Assembly: GCA_963805645.1 (NCBI GenBank)
Contig: CAWDVA010000007.1
Location: forward strand, 372,001-436,000
Reading direction: 5' to 3'
Length of the DNA: 64,000 nucleotides
Source of the DNA: CAVXEH01 sp963805645
GTDB taxonomy: Bacteria > Chloroflexota > Limnocylindria > QHBO01
In this document: piece after piece, positions 32,806 to 41,197 of the stretch
How the letters are laid out: each line of letters opens with the position of its first letter
Numbering within the stretch: the first letter of the stretch is position 1
The notes under the pieces: model-generated
Seen by the model: the letters and a program-made list of their open reading frames with translations, nothing else
What the model was told of the DNA's origin: nothing
Databases searched by the model: none
Program-made: the position numbers and the translations under genes

Positions 32806-34028
32806 CCGCCACCGGCCCCGGCCACGACGTCCGCCGTGCCGCGAGCCGGGTGGCCCTGGGCACAACGGCCGCGGTCGCCGCGGTCTACGTCGTTGTGGCC
32901 GTCGCCTTCTTCGTCATCGTCTCCACCAACCTCACCCGCCAGGTCGACGATCGCCTCACGGCCGCCTTGAACCAGTCCCAGCCCGTGGGCAGCGGAACCG
33001 GGGAGGAGCCGCCGGAGGGGCCGCATGACCGGCCGCTGGGACCGCCGGTCCTGGTATGGCTGGTGCGCAGCGACGGGACCGTCCTCACCGCGGTGAACGC
33101 CTCGCTGCCCACCAGGTATGTCGACGTCACCAGCCCCACCACTGCAACCATCAACGGGACCTCAGTACGGCTCGCCGGCACCGACGTCACCGGCGGCCAT
33201 GTTGTCGTGGGCCAGGACATCACCGACATCGGCCGCAGCCAGTCGAACCTCGTGCTGGCCGAACTGCTCATCGGCCCCATCCTGCTCATCGTGGTCTTCG
33301 GCGCGGCGGTCTTCGTGGGACGCCGGGTGGCCACCCCCATCGAGGTCGCGCGGCGCCGCCAGCTCGACTTCTCCGCCGATGCGTCGCACGAGCTCCGAAC
33401 TCCGCTCTCAGTCATCGAGGCGAACACCAGCCTGGCCCTGTCCGAACCGCGCAGCGCGGAGTGGTACCGGACCGCGTTCGAGCGGGTCAGCGGCGAGTCC
33501 GGCCGGATGCGACGCCTGCTGGATGACCTCCTCTGGCTCTCACGGTTCGACGCGCGGCGCGGCCAGCCCGACGCCGAACCGGTGGACCTGGCGATCCTGG
33601 CCTCCCAGGCGGTCGACCGCTTCCGGGCCATCGCGGAACAGCGTCACCTGGCGCTGACCCTGGATGCCGCCGAAGGGCAGGTGGTCGCCGCACCTCCCGA
33701 CTGGCTCGACCGTCTGCTTGGCGTGCTGCTCGACAACGCCTGCAGGTACTCGCCCGAGGAGGGTGCCGTGGTGGTGTCGGTCCAGACCGATGGCGGCCGC
33801 ACCACGCTCATCGTCGACGACGCCGGTCCGGGCATCCCCGAGGAGCAGCGCCCGCGGATCTTCGACCGCTTCCATCGCGCCACCCAGGGCGGCTCGGGGG
33901 CCGGCCTGGGACTCGCGATCGCCGATGAGGTCGTGCGGGCGACCGGCGGCCGATGGCGCCTGGAAACCTCACCGCTGGGCGGCGCCCGGATGGCCGTCAG
34001 CTGGCCGAAGGGGCGCCTCGCCGCCTGA
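32802..34028 (+). CDS. Sensor histidine kinase
   Basis: A 408-residue kinase: transmembrane helices at about 18-45 and 147-170 enclose an extracytoplasmic sensor of about 100 residues (SQPVGSGTGEEP, then VLVWLVRSDGTVLTAVN). H196 lies in SADASHELRTPLSVIEAN. The ATPase domain shows LLDNACRYSPEEGAVV (N box), VDDAGPGIPEEQRPRIFDRF and GGSGAGLGLAIADEVV. It is the cognate partner of the response regulator, overlapping it by ATGA. The signal is unknown. Confidence 0.92.
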   Translation: MTATGPGHDVRRAASRVALGTTAAVAAVYVVVAVAFFVIVSTNLTRQVDDRLTAALNQSQPVGSGTGEEPPEGPHDRPLGPPVLVWLVRSDGTVLTAVNASLPTRYVDVTSPTTATINGTSVRLAGTDVTGGHVVVGQDITDIGRSQSNLVLAELLIGPILLIVVFGAAVFVGRRVATPIEVARRRQLDFSADASHELRTPLSVIEANTSLALSEPRSAEWYRTAFERVSGESGRMRRLLDDLLWLSRFDARRGQPDAEPVDLAILASQAVDRFRAIAEQRHLALTLDAAEGQVVAAPPDWLDRLLGVLLDNACRYSPEEGAVVVSVQTDGGRTTLIVDDAGPGIPEEQRPRIFDRFHRATQGGSGAGLGLAIADEVVRATGGRWRLETSPLGGARMAVSWPKGRLAA

Positions 34029-34051
34029 GTCCCCGGCACGCTCGATGCCGC

Positions 34052-34068
34052 GTAACCGAACCGAAAGG
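34052..34068 (+). promoter_or_regulatory. GTAACCGAACCGAAAGG motif before the leader ORF and GT39 gene
   Basis: An exact match to the copy at 26393. It lies just after the kinase stop and 22 bases before the ATG at 34091, with the same GCGACACT block in between as at 28777. Confidence 0.6.
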
Positions 34069-34090
34069 CGCCCCGCGCGACACTCCGACC

Positions 34091-34204
34091 ATGACCGTTG
34101 CGAGGGTGCCGCCATTCGCCGGGCTTGTCATGCTTCGCGCATGGATCACCCGGGGCCGGCAACCGTCGGAGACCAGCCTGTCGCTGAGAAAGGCCCTGCC
34201 ATGA
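34091..34204 (+). CDS. Possible 37-residue leader peptide
   Basis: An ATG at 34091, 22 bases after the shared motif, opens a 37-codon frame (MTVARVPPFAGLVML, ending SLRKALP). Its TGA overlaps the ATG of the glycosyltransferase gene as ATGA. The spacing from motif to ATG equals that at 28816. It may be translated and couple translation into the next gene, or only be a transcribed leader. There is no family evidence. Confidence 0.35.
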   Translation: MTVARVPPFAGLVMLRAWITRGRQPSETSLSLRKALP

Positions 34205-36123
34205 CCTCCATCCCCCGCCCGTCCACCGAGACGGCGCTCCCCCGCCGGTTCGGGGTCCCGGGCCTGGCGACGCTCATCCGGGGCCGCGCGGACGAAGCCG
34301 CGTGGGTCCGGCCCGCGTTCTGGGGGGTCACCGTCCTCGCCGCGATCCTCTACGCCGTCAACCTGACCGTCTCCGGCTTTGCCAACACGTACTACTCGGC
34401 CGCCGCCCTGGCCGCCAGCCAGAGCTGGTCGGCGTGGTTCTTCGGCAGCTTCGACGCCGCGAACTTCATCACTGTCGACAAGCCGCCGCTGGCCACCATG
34501 CTCATGGGCCTCTCGGTCCGTGTCTTTGGCCTCTCCTCGTGGAGCGTGCTGCTGCCCGAGGCGCTGGCCGGGGTGGCCAGCGTGGCGCTCCTGTTCGTCA
34601 TCGTGAAGCGCTCGTACGGGCCGGCGGCCGCCACCATCGCCGCGGTGGTCATGGCGCTCACCCCGGCGGCGGTCCTCATCTTCCGCTACAACAACCCCGA
34701 CGCCCTGCTCACCCTGCTCCTGGTGGGCGCCGCGGGCGCCTTCCTGCGCTCGCTGGAGAAGGGCAGCGTCCGATGGGTGGTCCTGGCCGCGGTGCTGGTG
34801 GGCTTCGCCTTCAACACCAAGCTCCTCCAGGCCTACCTGGTCCTGCCCGCCTTCGCGGTCACCTACCTGGTCGCCGCGCCGGGCGGCGTGCTGCGGCGCC
34901 TCGGCGTCCTGGGTATCGCCCTCGTAACGGTCCTGGCCACCAGCAGCTGGTGGGTGGTCGGCACGCTCCTCTCGCCGACACACCCGTTCATCGGCGGATC
35001 CACCAACAACTCCGCGCTGGACCTGATCTTTGGCTACAACGGCCTGGCCCGCATCTTCGGCAACACCTTCGGCAGCGGGGGCCCCAGGCCCGGTGGCTTC
35101 GCCGGCGGCCCGGGCGGCGGGTTCTCCGGCACGCCCGGCCTGTTCCGTCTCTTCAATTCCGAGCTCGGGGGCCAGGTGGCCTGGCTCCTTCCCTTCTCGC
35201 TGGTTGGCATGGTTGGCGGCGTGGCCCTGCGCGGCCGTGCACCGCGCACCGATGCGCGTCGCGCCGCCACGCTGATGTGGGGCGGGTGGCTGGTCGTCAC
35301 CGCGGCCACCTTCAGCTTCATGTCCGGGATCATCCACAGCTACTACGCGGTAGCGCTGGCGCCCGCCATCGGCGCGCTGGTGGGCATCGGCATCGTGGAG
35401 CTGTGGGCCTGGCGGCGCCGATCCATCGCCGGAGGGCTGGTGCTGGGCGCGACCATCCTGGGCAGCGGCCTGCTCGCCTGGCAGATCCTGGGGCGCACGC
35501 CCAACTTCGCGCCCGGGCTGGGGCTCATCGTCCTCGGCGTCTCCGTGGTGGTGGCCCTGATCGTCGCCCTGCCCCACGACGAGCACCAGCACCACACCCA
35601 GATGGCAGCCGTCGCACTGGGGCTGGCGGTCCTCCTCGCCGGGCCGACCACCTACGCGGTGGACACCATGCTCACCGCGCATTCGGGTGGCGACCCGGCG
35701 GCCGGTCCGTCCGCGGGCAACTTCGGCCTCCGCGGCGGAGGCGGCGGTCCGGGCGCAGCTTCGACCGACTCCGCGCTGGTCGGGTACCTGCTCGCCAACC
35801 AGGACAGCGCCTCCTGGATCGTGGCCACAACCTCCGCCCAGGAGGCCGGCTCCATCGAGCTGGCCGCCGGCAAGCCGGTCATGGCCATGGGCGGGTTCAA
35901 CGGAAGCGACCCGGCTCCGACCCTCGACGAGTTCAAGGCCCTGGTGGCCGCCGGCAAGATCCGGTACGTCCTGGTCAGCGGCCGCGGCGGGTTCGGAGGG
36001 CCGGGTCGCGGCGCCAGCTCCGTGTCGGCAATCGACACCTGGGCCGCCTCGGTGGGCACCCAGGTCACCTACGGGGGCAGCGCCACCCTCTACGACCTGG
36101 GGGCCCTGGCCACTGGCGCCTGA
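34201..36123 (+). CDS. GT39/ArnT-like membrane glycosyltransferase (YkcB type)
   Basis: A 640-residue protein with about 11 helices, started at 34201 after GAGAAAGG. The first loop has ANTYYSAAALAASQSW and SFDAANFITVDKPPLATMLM, the acidic and DKPP motifs of lipid-linked mannosyl- or aminoarabinosyl-type transferases. MSGIIHSYYAVALAPAIGAL and the Gly/Pro-rich loop (RPGGFAGGPGGGFSG) follow. The C-terminal 150 residues form an outside domain (VGYLLANQDSASWIVATTSA, IELAAGKPVMAMGGFNGSDP). It is the last gene of the cluster and probably under the 34052 motif. It may act on the same exported substrates as the GT at 27109. Confidence 0.85.
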   Translation: MTSIPRPSTETALPRRFGVPGLATLIRGRADEAAWVRPAFWGVTVLAAILYAVNLTVSGFANTYYSAAALAASQSWSAWFFGSFDAANFITVDKPPLATMLMGLSVRVFGLSSWSVLLPEALAGVASVALLFVIVKRSYGPAAATIAAVVMALTPAAVLIFRYNNPDALLTLLLVGAAGAFLRSLEKGSVRWVVLAAVLVGFAFNTKLLQAYLVLPAFAVTYLVAAPGGVLRRLGVLGIALVTVLATSSWWVVGTLLSPTHPFIGGSTNNSALDLIFGYNGLARIFGNTFGSGGPRPGGFAGGPGGGFSGTPGLFRLFNSELGGQVAWLLPFSLVGMVGGVALRGRAPRTDARRAATLMWGGWLVVTAATFSFMSGIIHSYYAVALAPAIGALVGIGIVELWAWRRRSIAGGLVLGATILGSGLLAWQILGRTPNFAPGLGLIVLGVSVVVALIVALPHDEHQHHTQMAAVALGLAVLLAGPTTYAVDTMLTAHSGGDPAAGPSAGNFGLRGGGGGPGAASTDSALVGYLLANQDSASWIVATTSAQEAGSIELAAGKPVMAMGGFNGSDPAPTLDEFKALVAAGKIRYVLVSGRGGFGGPGRGASSVSAIDTWAASVGTQVTYGGSATLYDLGALATGA

Positions 36124-36205
36124 GCACGGTCGCCGACGGACGCCCCGCGTGGCCGCTCCCCGCCACCGGGGCGTTCATGCTGTCTGGCGAGCCCTCCGCC
36201 TCGCA

Positions 36206-36234
36206 TGTTCGGGTGGCCGAAACGTAACGTCGAG
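36206..36234 (+). repeat. Direct repeat, left copy, flanking the ars genes
   Basis: ATGTTCGGGTGGCCGAAACG followed by TAACGTCG; a copy with four changes lies at 37562-37590. The pair brackets arsR-arsM. Both copies lie between genes. Confidence 0.6.
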
Positions 36235-36365
36235 GAGACCCCGCGGACGGCCGCGCTGCCGACGTCGTGTCGCAGCCGCTCGAACGCCACGTCGGGGAGG
36301 GACCCCTCGGTTCGGGATTCGGGCCGCAGGCGACGTCAGGGTCCAACCGCCGTACCATCGCTGCC

Positions 36366-36387
36366 TATATTGACGCACATCGATATA
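36366..36387. promoter_or_regulatory. ArsR-type operator
   Basis: TATATTGA at 36366-36373 and TCGATATA at 36380-36387 form an inverted repeat with one mismatch and a six-base spacer, immediately before the arsR ATG. It is strikingly AT-rich for this genome and matches the ArsR/SmtB operator layout, so ArsR should repress its own operon here until arsenite binds. Confidence 0.8.
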
Positions 36388-36690
36388 ATGCGGGGTGTGA
36401 AGTCAGCAGACCCGGACATCCAGCTCCTCGGCGCCCTCGCCGACCCGGTGCGCCTCAGCATCGTTCGGCAGCTGGCAGCGGCCCGCACGCCCATCTGCGC
36501 CTGCGAGTTCACCGAGTGCTGCACGGTCAGCCAGCCGACCATCAGCCACCATCTCCGCGTCCTGCGTGAGGCCGGCCTGGTCACCACCGAGCGACGCGGC
36601 ACCTACATCTACTACGACCTCGACCCCTCTTTCGCGCGCCGATGGGCCGGGATCGGCCGGAGCCTCTCCGGCCTGGTCCAGGTCGCGTGA
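36388..36690 (+). CDS. arsR: ArsR-family metalloregulator
   Basis: A 100-residue winged-helix repressor. PICACEFTECC contains the cysteines that bind arsenite in one ArsR subtype; TVSQPTISHHLRVLREAGLV is the recognition helix, and RRGTYIYYDLD the wing. The ATG abuts the operator; GTG at 36397 is a possible alternative. The arsenite methyltransferase follows after 30 bases. Confidence 0.92.
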   Translation: MRGVKSADPDIQLLGALADPVRLSIVRQLAAARTPICACEFTECCTVSQPTISHHLRVLREAGLVTTERRGTYIYYDLDPSFARRWAGIGRSLSGLVQVA

Positions 36691-36720
36691 GCGACGAGAG
36701 CATCCCAAGGAGACAGACCG

Positions 36721-37542
36721 ATGGCGACCAACCAGATTCACGAGCAGGTGCGCGAGCACTACGCGCAGGCGGCCGTCGGTGTGCTGCAGACGGGCACAGC
36801 GGCCTGCTGCGACGAGCCGGGCATCGGTCCGGACCTGTACTCCGCGCTCGAGCAGGCAGAGCTGCCCACCGCGGCGGTCATGGCCTCGCTGGGCTGCGGC
36901 AACCCCCTCGCCGTCGCGGACCTGCACCCCGGGGAGCGGGTCCTGGACCTTGGCTCGGGCGGCGGCATCGACGTACTGCTGTCCGCAAAGCGGGTTGGGC
37001 CGGAAGGTCGCGCCATCGGCCTGGACATGACCGACGAGATGCTCGCCCTGGCCCAGCGCAACGCGGCGGAGGCGGGCGCCACCAACGTCGAGTTCCTCAA
37101 GGGCACCATCGAGGCCATTCCCCTGCCGGCGGAGTCGGTGGACGTGGTGATCAGCAACTGCGTCGTCAACCTGGCCGCGGACAAGGCGTCCGTCTTCCGC
37201 GAGATCGCCCGGGTCCTCCGTCCCGGCGGGCGGATCGGGATCACCGACATCGTGGCCGATGACTCCCTCACCCCCGAGCAGCGCGCGGAGCGCGGCTCGT
37301 ACGTGGGCTGCATCGCCGGCGCCCTGAGCGTCAGCGAGTTCGCGGACGGCCTGCGCGCGGTGGGCCTGGCCGAAGTCTCGGTGACTCCGACCCACGCCGT
37401 CGCGGACGGGATGCACTCGGCCATCGTGCGGGCGGTGAAGCCCGTGGAGGCCGCGCCATCGGTCTCGCCCACGCCGAAGGCGACGGAGGACGAGCTGCCG
37501 ATGGCGACCGCAGGCTGCTGCGGCGGGTCCGGCTGCTGCTAG
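36721..37542 (+). CDS. arsM: Arsenite S-adenosylmethionine methyltransferase
   Basis: A 273-residue ArsM. The SAM-binding motif is VLDLGSGGGIDVLLSAKRVG. The conserved arsenic-binding cysteines are seen in ASLGCGNPLA, VISNCVVNLA and YVGCIAGALS; the N-terminal ACCDEPG and the C-terminal GCCGGSGCC tail are also usual for the family. It converts As(III) to volatile methylated forms. AAGGAGA precedes the ATG. There is no arsenite efflux gene in the operon, so detoxification here relies on methylation. Confidence 0.94.
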   Translation: MATNQIHEQVREHYAQAAVGVLQTGTAACCDEPGIGPDLYSALEQAELPTAAVMASLGCGNPLAVADLHPGERVLDLGSGGGIDVLLSAKRVGPEGRAIGLDMTDEMLALAQRNAAEAGATNVEFLKGTIEAIPLPAESVDVVISNCVVNLAADKASVFREIARVLRPGGRIGITDIVADDSLTPEQRAERGSYVGCIAGALSVSEFADGLRAVGLAEVSVTPTHAVADGMHSAIVRAVKPVEAAPSVSPTPKATEDELPMATAGCCGGSGCC

Positions 37543-37561
37543 GCGGGCCGCTCTCTCGCCG

Positions 37562-37590
37562 GATGTTCTCGTGGCTGAAACGTAACGTCG
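37562..37590 (+). repeat. Direct repeat, right copy, flanking the ars genes
   Basis: ATGTTCTCGTGGCTGAAACG followed by TAACGTCG, matching 36206-36234 in about 25 of 29 positions. It begins 20 bases after the arsM stop. Confidence 0.6.
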
Positions 37591-37747
37591 CGGAACCGGG
37601 GTTGCGGGCCGCCTGCCCGACGCAGTGGTACGCCCAAGCACACCTGGCGTCGGCGGACGGCCCAATCCGCTGCTTCGGCGGCCACTCCGCGACATTGGGT
37701 TCCAGTGGCTGTAACACGGGGTGCCGCGGCGGACGGACCCGGTACAG

Positions 37748-38446
37748 CTAGACGTTGACCCCGATCAGGCTGCCCACGCCGAAGGTGACCGCGGCGGCGA
37801 TGCCGCCCAGGGCCAGCTGCCGCAGGCCGGTGAGCAACGGGCTCCGGCGGGTCAGGATGCTGACCCCCACGCCCAGCAGGAACAGGGCGACCAGGCTGAC
37901 GCCCAGGCTGGTCGCGAACGCCACGCCGCCCGATGTGAGCAGGTAGGGCACCAGCGGGATCAGCGCGCCCAGGGTGAAGGCGAAGAAGGAGCCGATGCCC
38001 GCCGCCCACGGTGACCCGATGGAGCGGGCGTCGAGGCCCACCTCCTCGAAGATGAGCAGGCGGGTCGCGGCCTCGGGGTCGGCGAAGACGCGGCTCACGA
38101 AGGTCTCCGCCTCGTCCTGGGTGAAGCCACGGTCGCGATAGATGCCGATGAGGATCCCGCGCTCCTGGTCGGAGGCCTCGCGCAGCTGATGGCGCTGGAA
38201 GGCGAGCTGGTAGGCGAGCAGCTCCTGCTGGCTCTTCACGCTGATGTACTCCCCCACGCCCATGCTGAAGGCACCGGCCAGCAGCCCGGCGATCCCGGCC
38301 AGGACGATGATGCTCGGTGCGGGATTCGCACCGGCCACGCCCATGACCAGGGCCAGGTTGGAGACGAGCCCGTCGTTCCCGCCAAAGACCACCGGGCGCA
38401 GGACGCTGATGAGGCGCGTCTCGTGCGGCTCCGTGGGATCCGGCAT
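37748..38446 (-). CDS. VIT1/CCC1 family transporter
   Basis: A 232-residue protein (start at ATG 38446; ATG 38482 is an alternative). The first helix carries LRPVVFGGNDGLVSNLALVM, the family signature, and GAFSMGVGEYISVKSQQELL follows. A cytoplasmic helical domain (DRGFTQDEAETFVSRVFAD) and three C-terminal helices complete the fold. Family members move Fe2+ or Mn2+ out of the cytoplasm. It converges on arsM with 205 bases in between. Confidence 0.9.
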   Translation of the reverse strand: MPDPTEPHETRLISVLRPVVFGGNDGLVSNLALVMGVAGANPAPSIIVLAGIAGLLAGAFSMGVGEYISVKSQQELLAYQLAFQRHQLREASDQERGILIGIYRDRGFTQDEAETFVSRVFADPEAATRLLIFEEVGLDARSIGSPWAAGIGSFFAFTLGALIPLVPYLLTSGGVAFATSLGVSLVALFLLGVGVSILTRRSPLLTGLRQLALGGIAAAVTFGVGSLIGVNV

Positions 38447-38818
38447 GGTCGGCGGGTGGAGGAAGGGGATGCGTCGGACCATCGGCGCCCATTGGAGCGT
38501 CCGGCGCCCTTCCGCGCAAGGGGCCGAACGGACCGCAACGGCAGGCCCACCGTTACAGGGGTCGTGCAGCGCGGTCAGCCGCCTGGACCCGGCATGCTCG
38601 TCCCACGAGCCGTGCGACCGTCGGCCGCGGCACGACGGGCCCGACACGCCCGGTCCGAGGTCGCGGCGTCCGCCAGACGAGCGGATTGACGGACGAAGCC
38701 CGCGGGCGGGCCGTCCCGATCTTCCTCGCCGGTCGTACGGCTTGCCAGCCTTACCATTCCCCCACTCGCCCCATGGACCGAGAGCGAAACGCCCACACCT
38801 GACCACGGAGCCGCCCAG
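38447..38818. other. Intergenic region between divergent genes
   Basis: About 370 bases between the transporter (minus) and the YciI-like gene (plus). It must hold both promoters, but no clear -35/-10 pair, operator or hairpin stands out. Confidence 0.5.
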
Positions 38819-39121
38819 ATGTCCGAGTGGATCTACTTCATCCATCCCCCGCGCGAGGATTTCGCGGCGACCATGACGGCGGAGGAGCAGGCGGCGTGGT
38901 CGCGCCACTTCGCGCGCTTCGAGCGGATGCTTGCCGATGGCTCGCTGATCCTGGTGGGACCCACGCTGGGACGCATCAACACCGGGATCGCCATCTTCGA
39001 AGCGGCCGATGAGGCCGCCGCGCGCCGGCTCATGGACGAGGATCCCGCCATTTCCGGCGGCTTCGCGACGGGAGAGTTGCGACCGTTCCGCGTCTCGCTG
39101 ATGCGCGGTCGCGAACCCTGA
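38819..39121 (+). CDS. YciI-like protein
   Basis: A 100-residue ferredoxin-like fold protein. FIHPPREDFAATMTAEEQAA, HFARFERMLADGSLILVGPT and the closing DPAISGGFATGELRPFRVSL follow the YciI pattern, including the conserved H-F and DP positions. Members are small enzymes or sensor subunits of unclear function. It converges on the sensor protein at 39125 with three bases in between. Confidence 0.85.
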   Translation: MSEWIYFIHPPREDFAATMTAEEQAAWSRHFARFERMLADGSLILVGPTLGRINTGIAIFEAADEAAARRLMDEDPAISGGFATGELRPFRVSLMRGREP

Positions 39122-39124
39122 GGC

Positions 39125-41197
39125 TCAGCCCCCGAGGAAGGCCAGGGAGACGAAGTAGACCGCGGGCTCACCCGAACTCGTGAATCCCTCACCCACCAGA
39201 ACGTTCCGGCTCGTGACCAGTGGGGGCGCTGGCGGATTCAGGCCACTGATGGCCACCAGCCCCATGCCGGGGTCCCAGACGACCACCCGATCTGGAAGGT
39301 CCGGGGGTCGGCTGCAGGTCAGGACCACGGTATACCCCGACTCTGCCCCAAGCTGGCACGCCAGCCCCGACGGCGAGACCTGACGTGGCGTGCGGTCGCT
39401 TCCGTAGACGTGCCAGACCGTGCCTGTCGACTGGAGGTAGTCGGGCCGGTACGTCCAGGCCACCGCACCGCCACCCACCTCCCGCTCGGGCGGGCCAGGC
39501 ATGGCGAGGGTGGCGTCGTCCATGGGAACGGCCAGCGTCGGGAAGCTTGCGTCAGCCGACGACATCCAGGCATGCCATCGGCCATTCGGGTCGGCGCTGA
39601 CGTCGGCGGCCTCGGTCCAGATGACTGTCTCGGCATCAAGCAGCAGCTGCGCGGGGGGCACGTCCGCCGCGATGGTGCCCACCACGGTCCCATCGGCCAG
39701 GGCACGCACAACGATCGTTGACGCAAGCGGGGTCGTCGCGGTCGGCGCCTCCACGTCATAGGCGATCTCGCCGCGCGAGATGGCGATGTTCGGCAGCGAT
39801 GGCTGTTCGCACCCCGGGCTGCCCGGCGCGGGCGCGATGAGCCGCTCGCTGGTCCCGGCGGCGAAGACGGAGAACGGGGCGGATGGCATCCCGTCCAGGT
39901 CGATCGGGGCCACGAGTATGCGCCAGGCCTGCGGCTGCGTGAGATCGGTGGGGCATGGCACCAGGGCTTCGGCCGGGGGACCAAGGCGATGCCACACGCG
40001 CATCACGAGCCATTGCCCATCGGTGACCACCGGGGTGAACTCGTCAAGCACCTCACCGGCGATCAGGGGAACGGCGATCTCGCTGCGTGCGCCGGTTCGC
40101 ATGTCCACGTGCTGCAGCGTGCCGCTGCCCGCACCGTCCGAGAAGAACACGTACGCCGACCATGCCTGGGCCGCAGCCAGGTGCACGCCCTGCGGGTTGG
40201 TCACGGTCAGCACCGATGCGGCCGGCACCTGCCGGCTCGGCACACCCGGCAGGGGCGCCGCCGGCGTGGGCGACGGGGTCGGGGTGGAGGGCGGCACCGT
40301 CGAGCCCGGTTCGGGCAGGACGTTCATGTCGTAGATGATCGCGCCGTGCCCGTCCACGAAGAGATTGAAGAACGCGTGCAGCGGGCTTCCCCAGAACGTC
40401 ACCTCTGCCGAACCGATGGTCTCGGCGCCCTCCTTGTAGGGACCAGGGCAAGGGATTGGGTGGAACGGATCTCCCAGGCAATAGGCGCCGGTGCTCACAT
40501 CGATCGAGCGGATGGGATGATCCACGCTCACCACCGCCGTGTTCACGATCGCGATGACATCCTCGCATCGAGGGTTGGCGCAGGTAAGGGTCGGCGCTTC
40601 CGGCGTCAGCGGCTGGTGCAGACGGACATCGGAGCCGACACGCCCGGACAGTTGGCCATCCGCCCCGACAAACCGATAGATGTTCAGGAAGGCCTGGCGG
40701 GGGTCGGTACTGAACCGCACCCGGGCTCGCGCGATGTAGGTCGCCCCGTCTGGCGCTCCGACAAGCCCGCAGATGATCGGGTCGAACGGATTCACGAGGC
40801 AGTAGGTTCCGTCATCCACGTTGACCGATGAAATCTGGGCTCCCACGCCACGTACCGCCTGTCTGATCGCCGGCAGAAGCTCGTCGCAGCCATCCGCCAG
40901 CCCGCAGGTCACGTCGTAGGCAGGGGACGCCGAGGGCGTGGATGAAGCGCCCGGTGGCCCGGCGACGGGGACAAGGTCGAGGAGGAATGCCGATGCGATC
41001 ACGCCGGCCACGACCACGCCGGCGGCCAGGACGCGGGCCGCCAGGGGCGTGGCGAAGAACCAACCCACGGTACGGCGCTGCGGGGTGGCGCGGACTTCGG
41101 ACATGCCGGTGGCGACCAACCCCTCCGGGGAAGAGCGTGGCGCCCGGGCAGCCAGCCAGCCCCGAAGATCGGCCTCGAAGCGGTCCTGGCCGTTCAT
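39125..41197 (-). CDS. Membrane protein with large sensor ectodomain, likely anti-sigma partner
   Basis: A 690-residue protein: a short cytoplasmic N-terminus (DRFEADLRGWLAARAPRSSP), one transmembrane helix (about residues 52-72), two similar cysteine-bearing modules (VNVDDGTYCLVNPFDPIICG and IDVSTGAYCLGDPFHPIPCP), a Pro/Thr linker, then a C-terminal half with repeated beta sequence like a propeller (WLVMRVWHRLG, IAISRGEIAYDVE, VAWTYRPDYLQS). Its start overlaps the sigma factor gene by four bases. The cytoplasmic part likely holds the sigma factor. The ectodomain is unrelated in detail to that at 46528 but has the same plan. Confidence 0.7.
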   Translation of the reverse strand: MNGQDRFEADLRGWLAARAPRSSPEGLVATGMSEVRATPQRRTVGWFFATPLAARVLAAGVVVAGVIASAFLLDLVPVAGPPGASSTPSASPAYDVTCGLADGCDELLPAIRQAVRGVGAQISSVNVDDGTYCLVNPFDPIICGLVGAPDGATYIARARVRFSTDPRQAFLNIYRFVGADGQLSGRVGSDVRLHQPLTPEAPTLTCANPRCEDVIAIVNTAVVSVDHPIRSIDVSTGAYCLGDPFHPIPCPGPYKEGAETIGSAEVTFWGSPLHAFFNLFVDGHGAIIYDMNVLPEPGSTVPPSTPTPSPTPAAPLPGVPSRQVPAASVLTVTNPQGVHLAAAQAWSAYVFFSDGAGSGTLQHVDMRTGARSEIAVPLIAGEVLDEFTPVVTDGQWLVMRVWHRLGPPAEALVPCPTDLTQPQAWRILVAPIDLDGMPSAPFSVFAAGTSERLIAPAPGSPGCEQPSLPNIAISRGEIAYDVEAPTATTPLASTIVVRALADGTVVGTIAADVPPAQLLLDAETVIWTEAADVSADPNGRWHAWMSSADASFPTLAVPMDDATLAMPGPPEREVGGGAVAWTYRPDYLQSTGTVWHVYGSDRTPRQVSPSGLACQLGAESGYTVVLTCSRPPDLPDRVVVWDPGMGLVAISGLNPPAPPLVTSRNVLVGEGFTSSGEPAVYFVSLAFLGG

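Noticed and set aside
36205..36387. Long N-terminal extension of ArsR
   Set aside because: It would be translated through the operator palindrome and the direct repeat; ArsR proteins are about 100 residues, matching the start at 36388.
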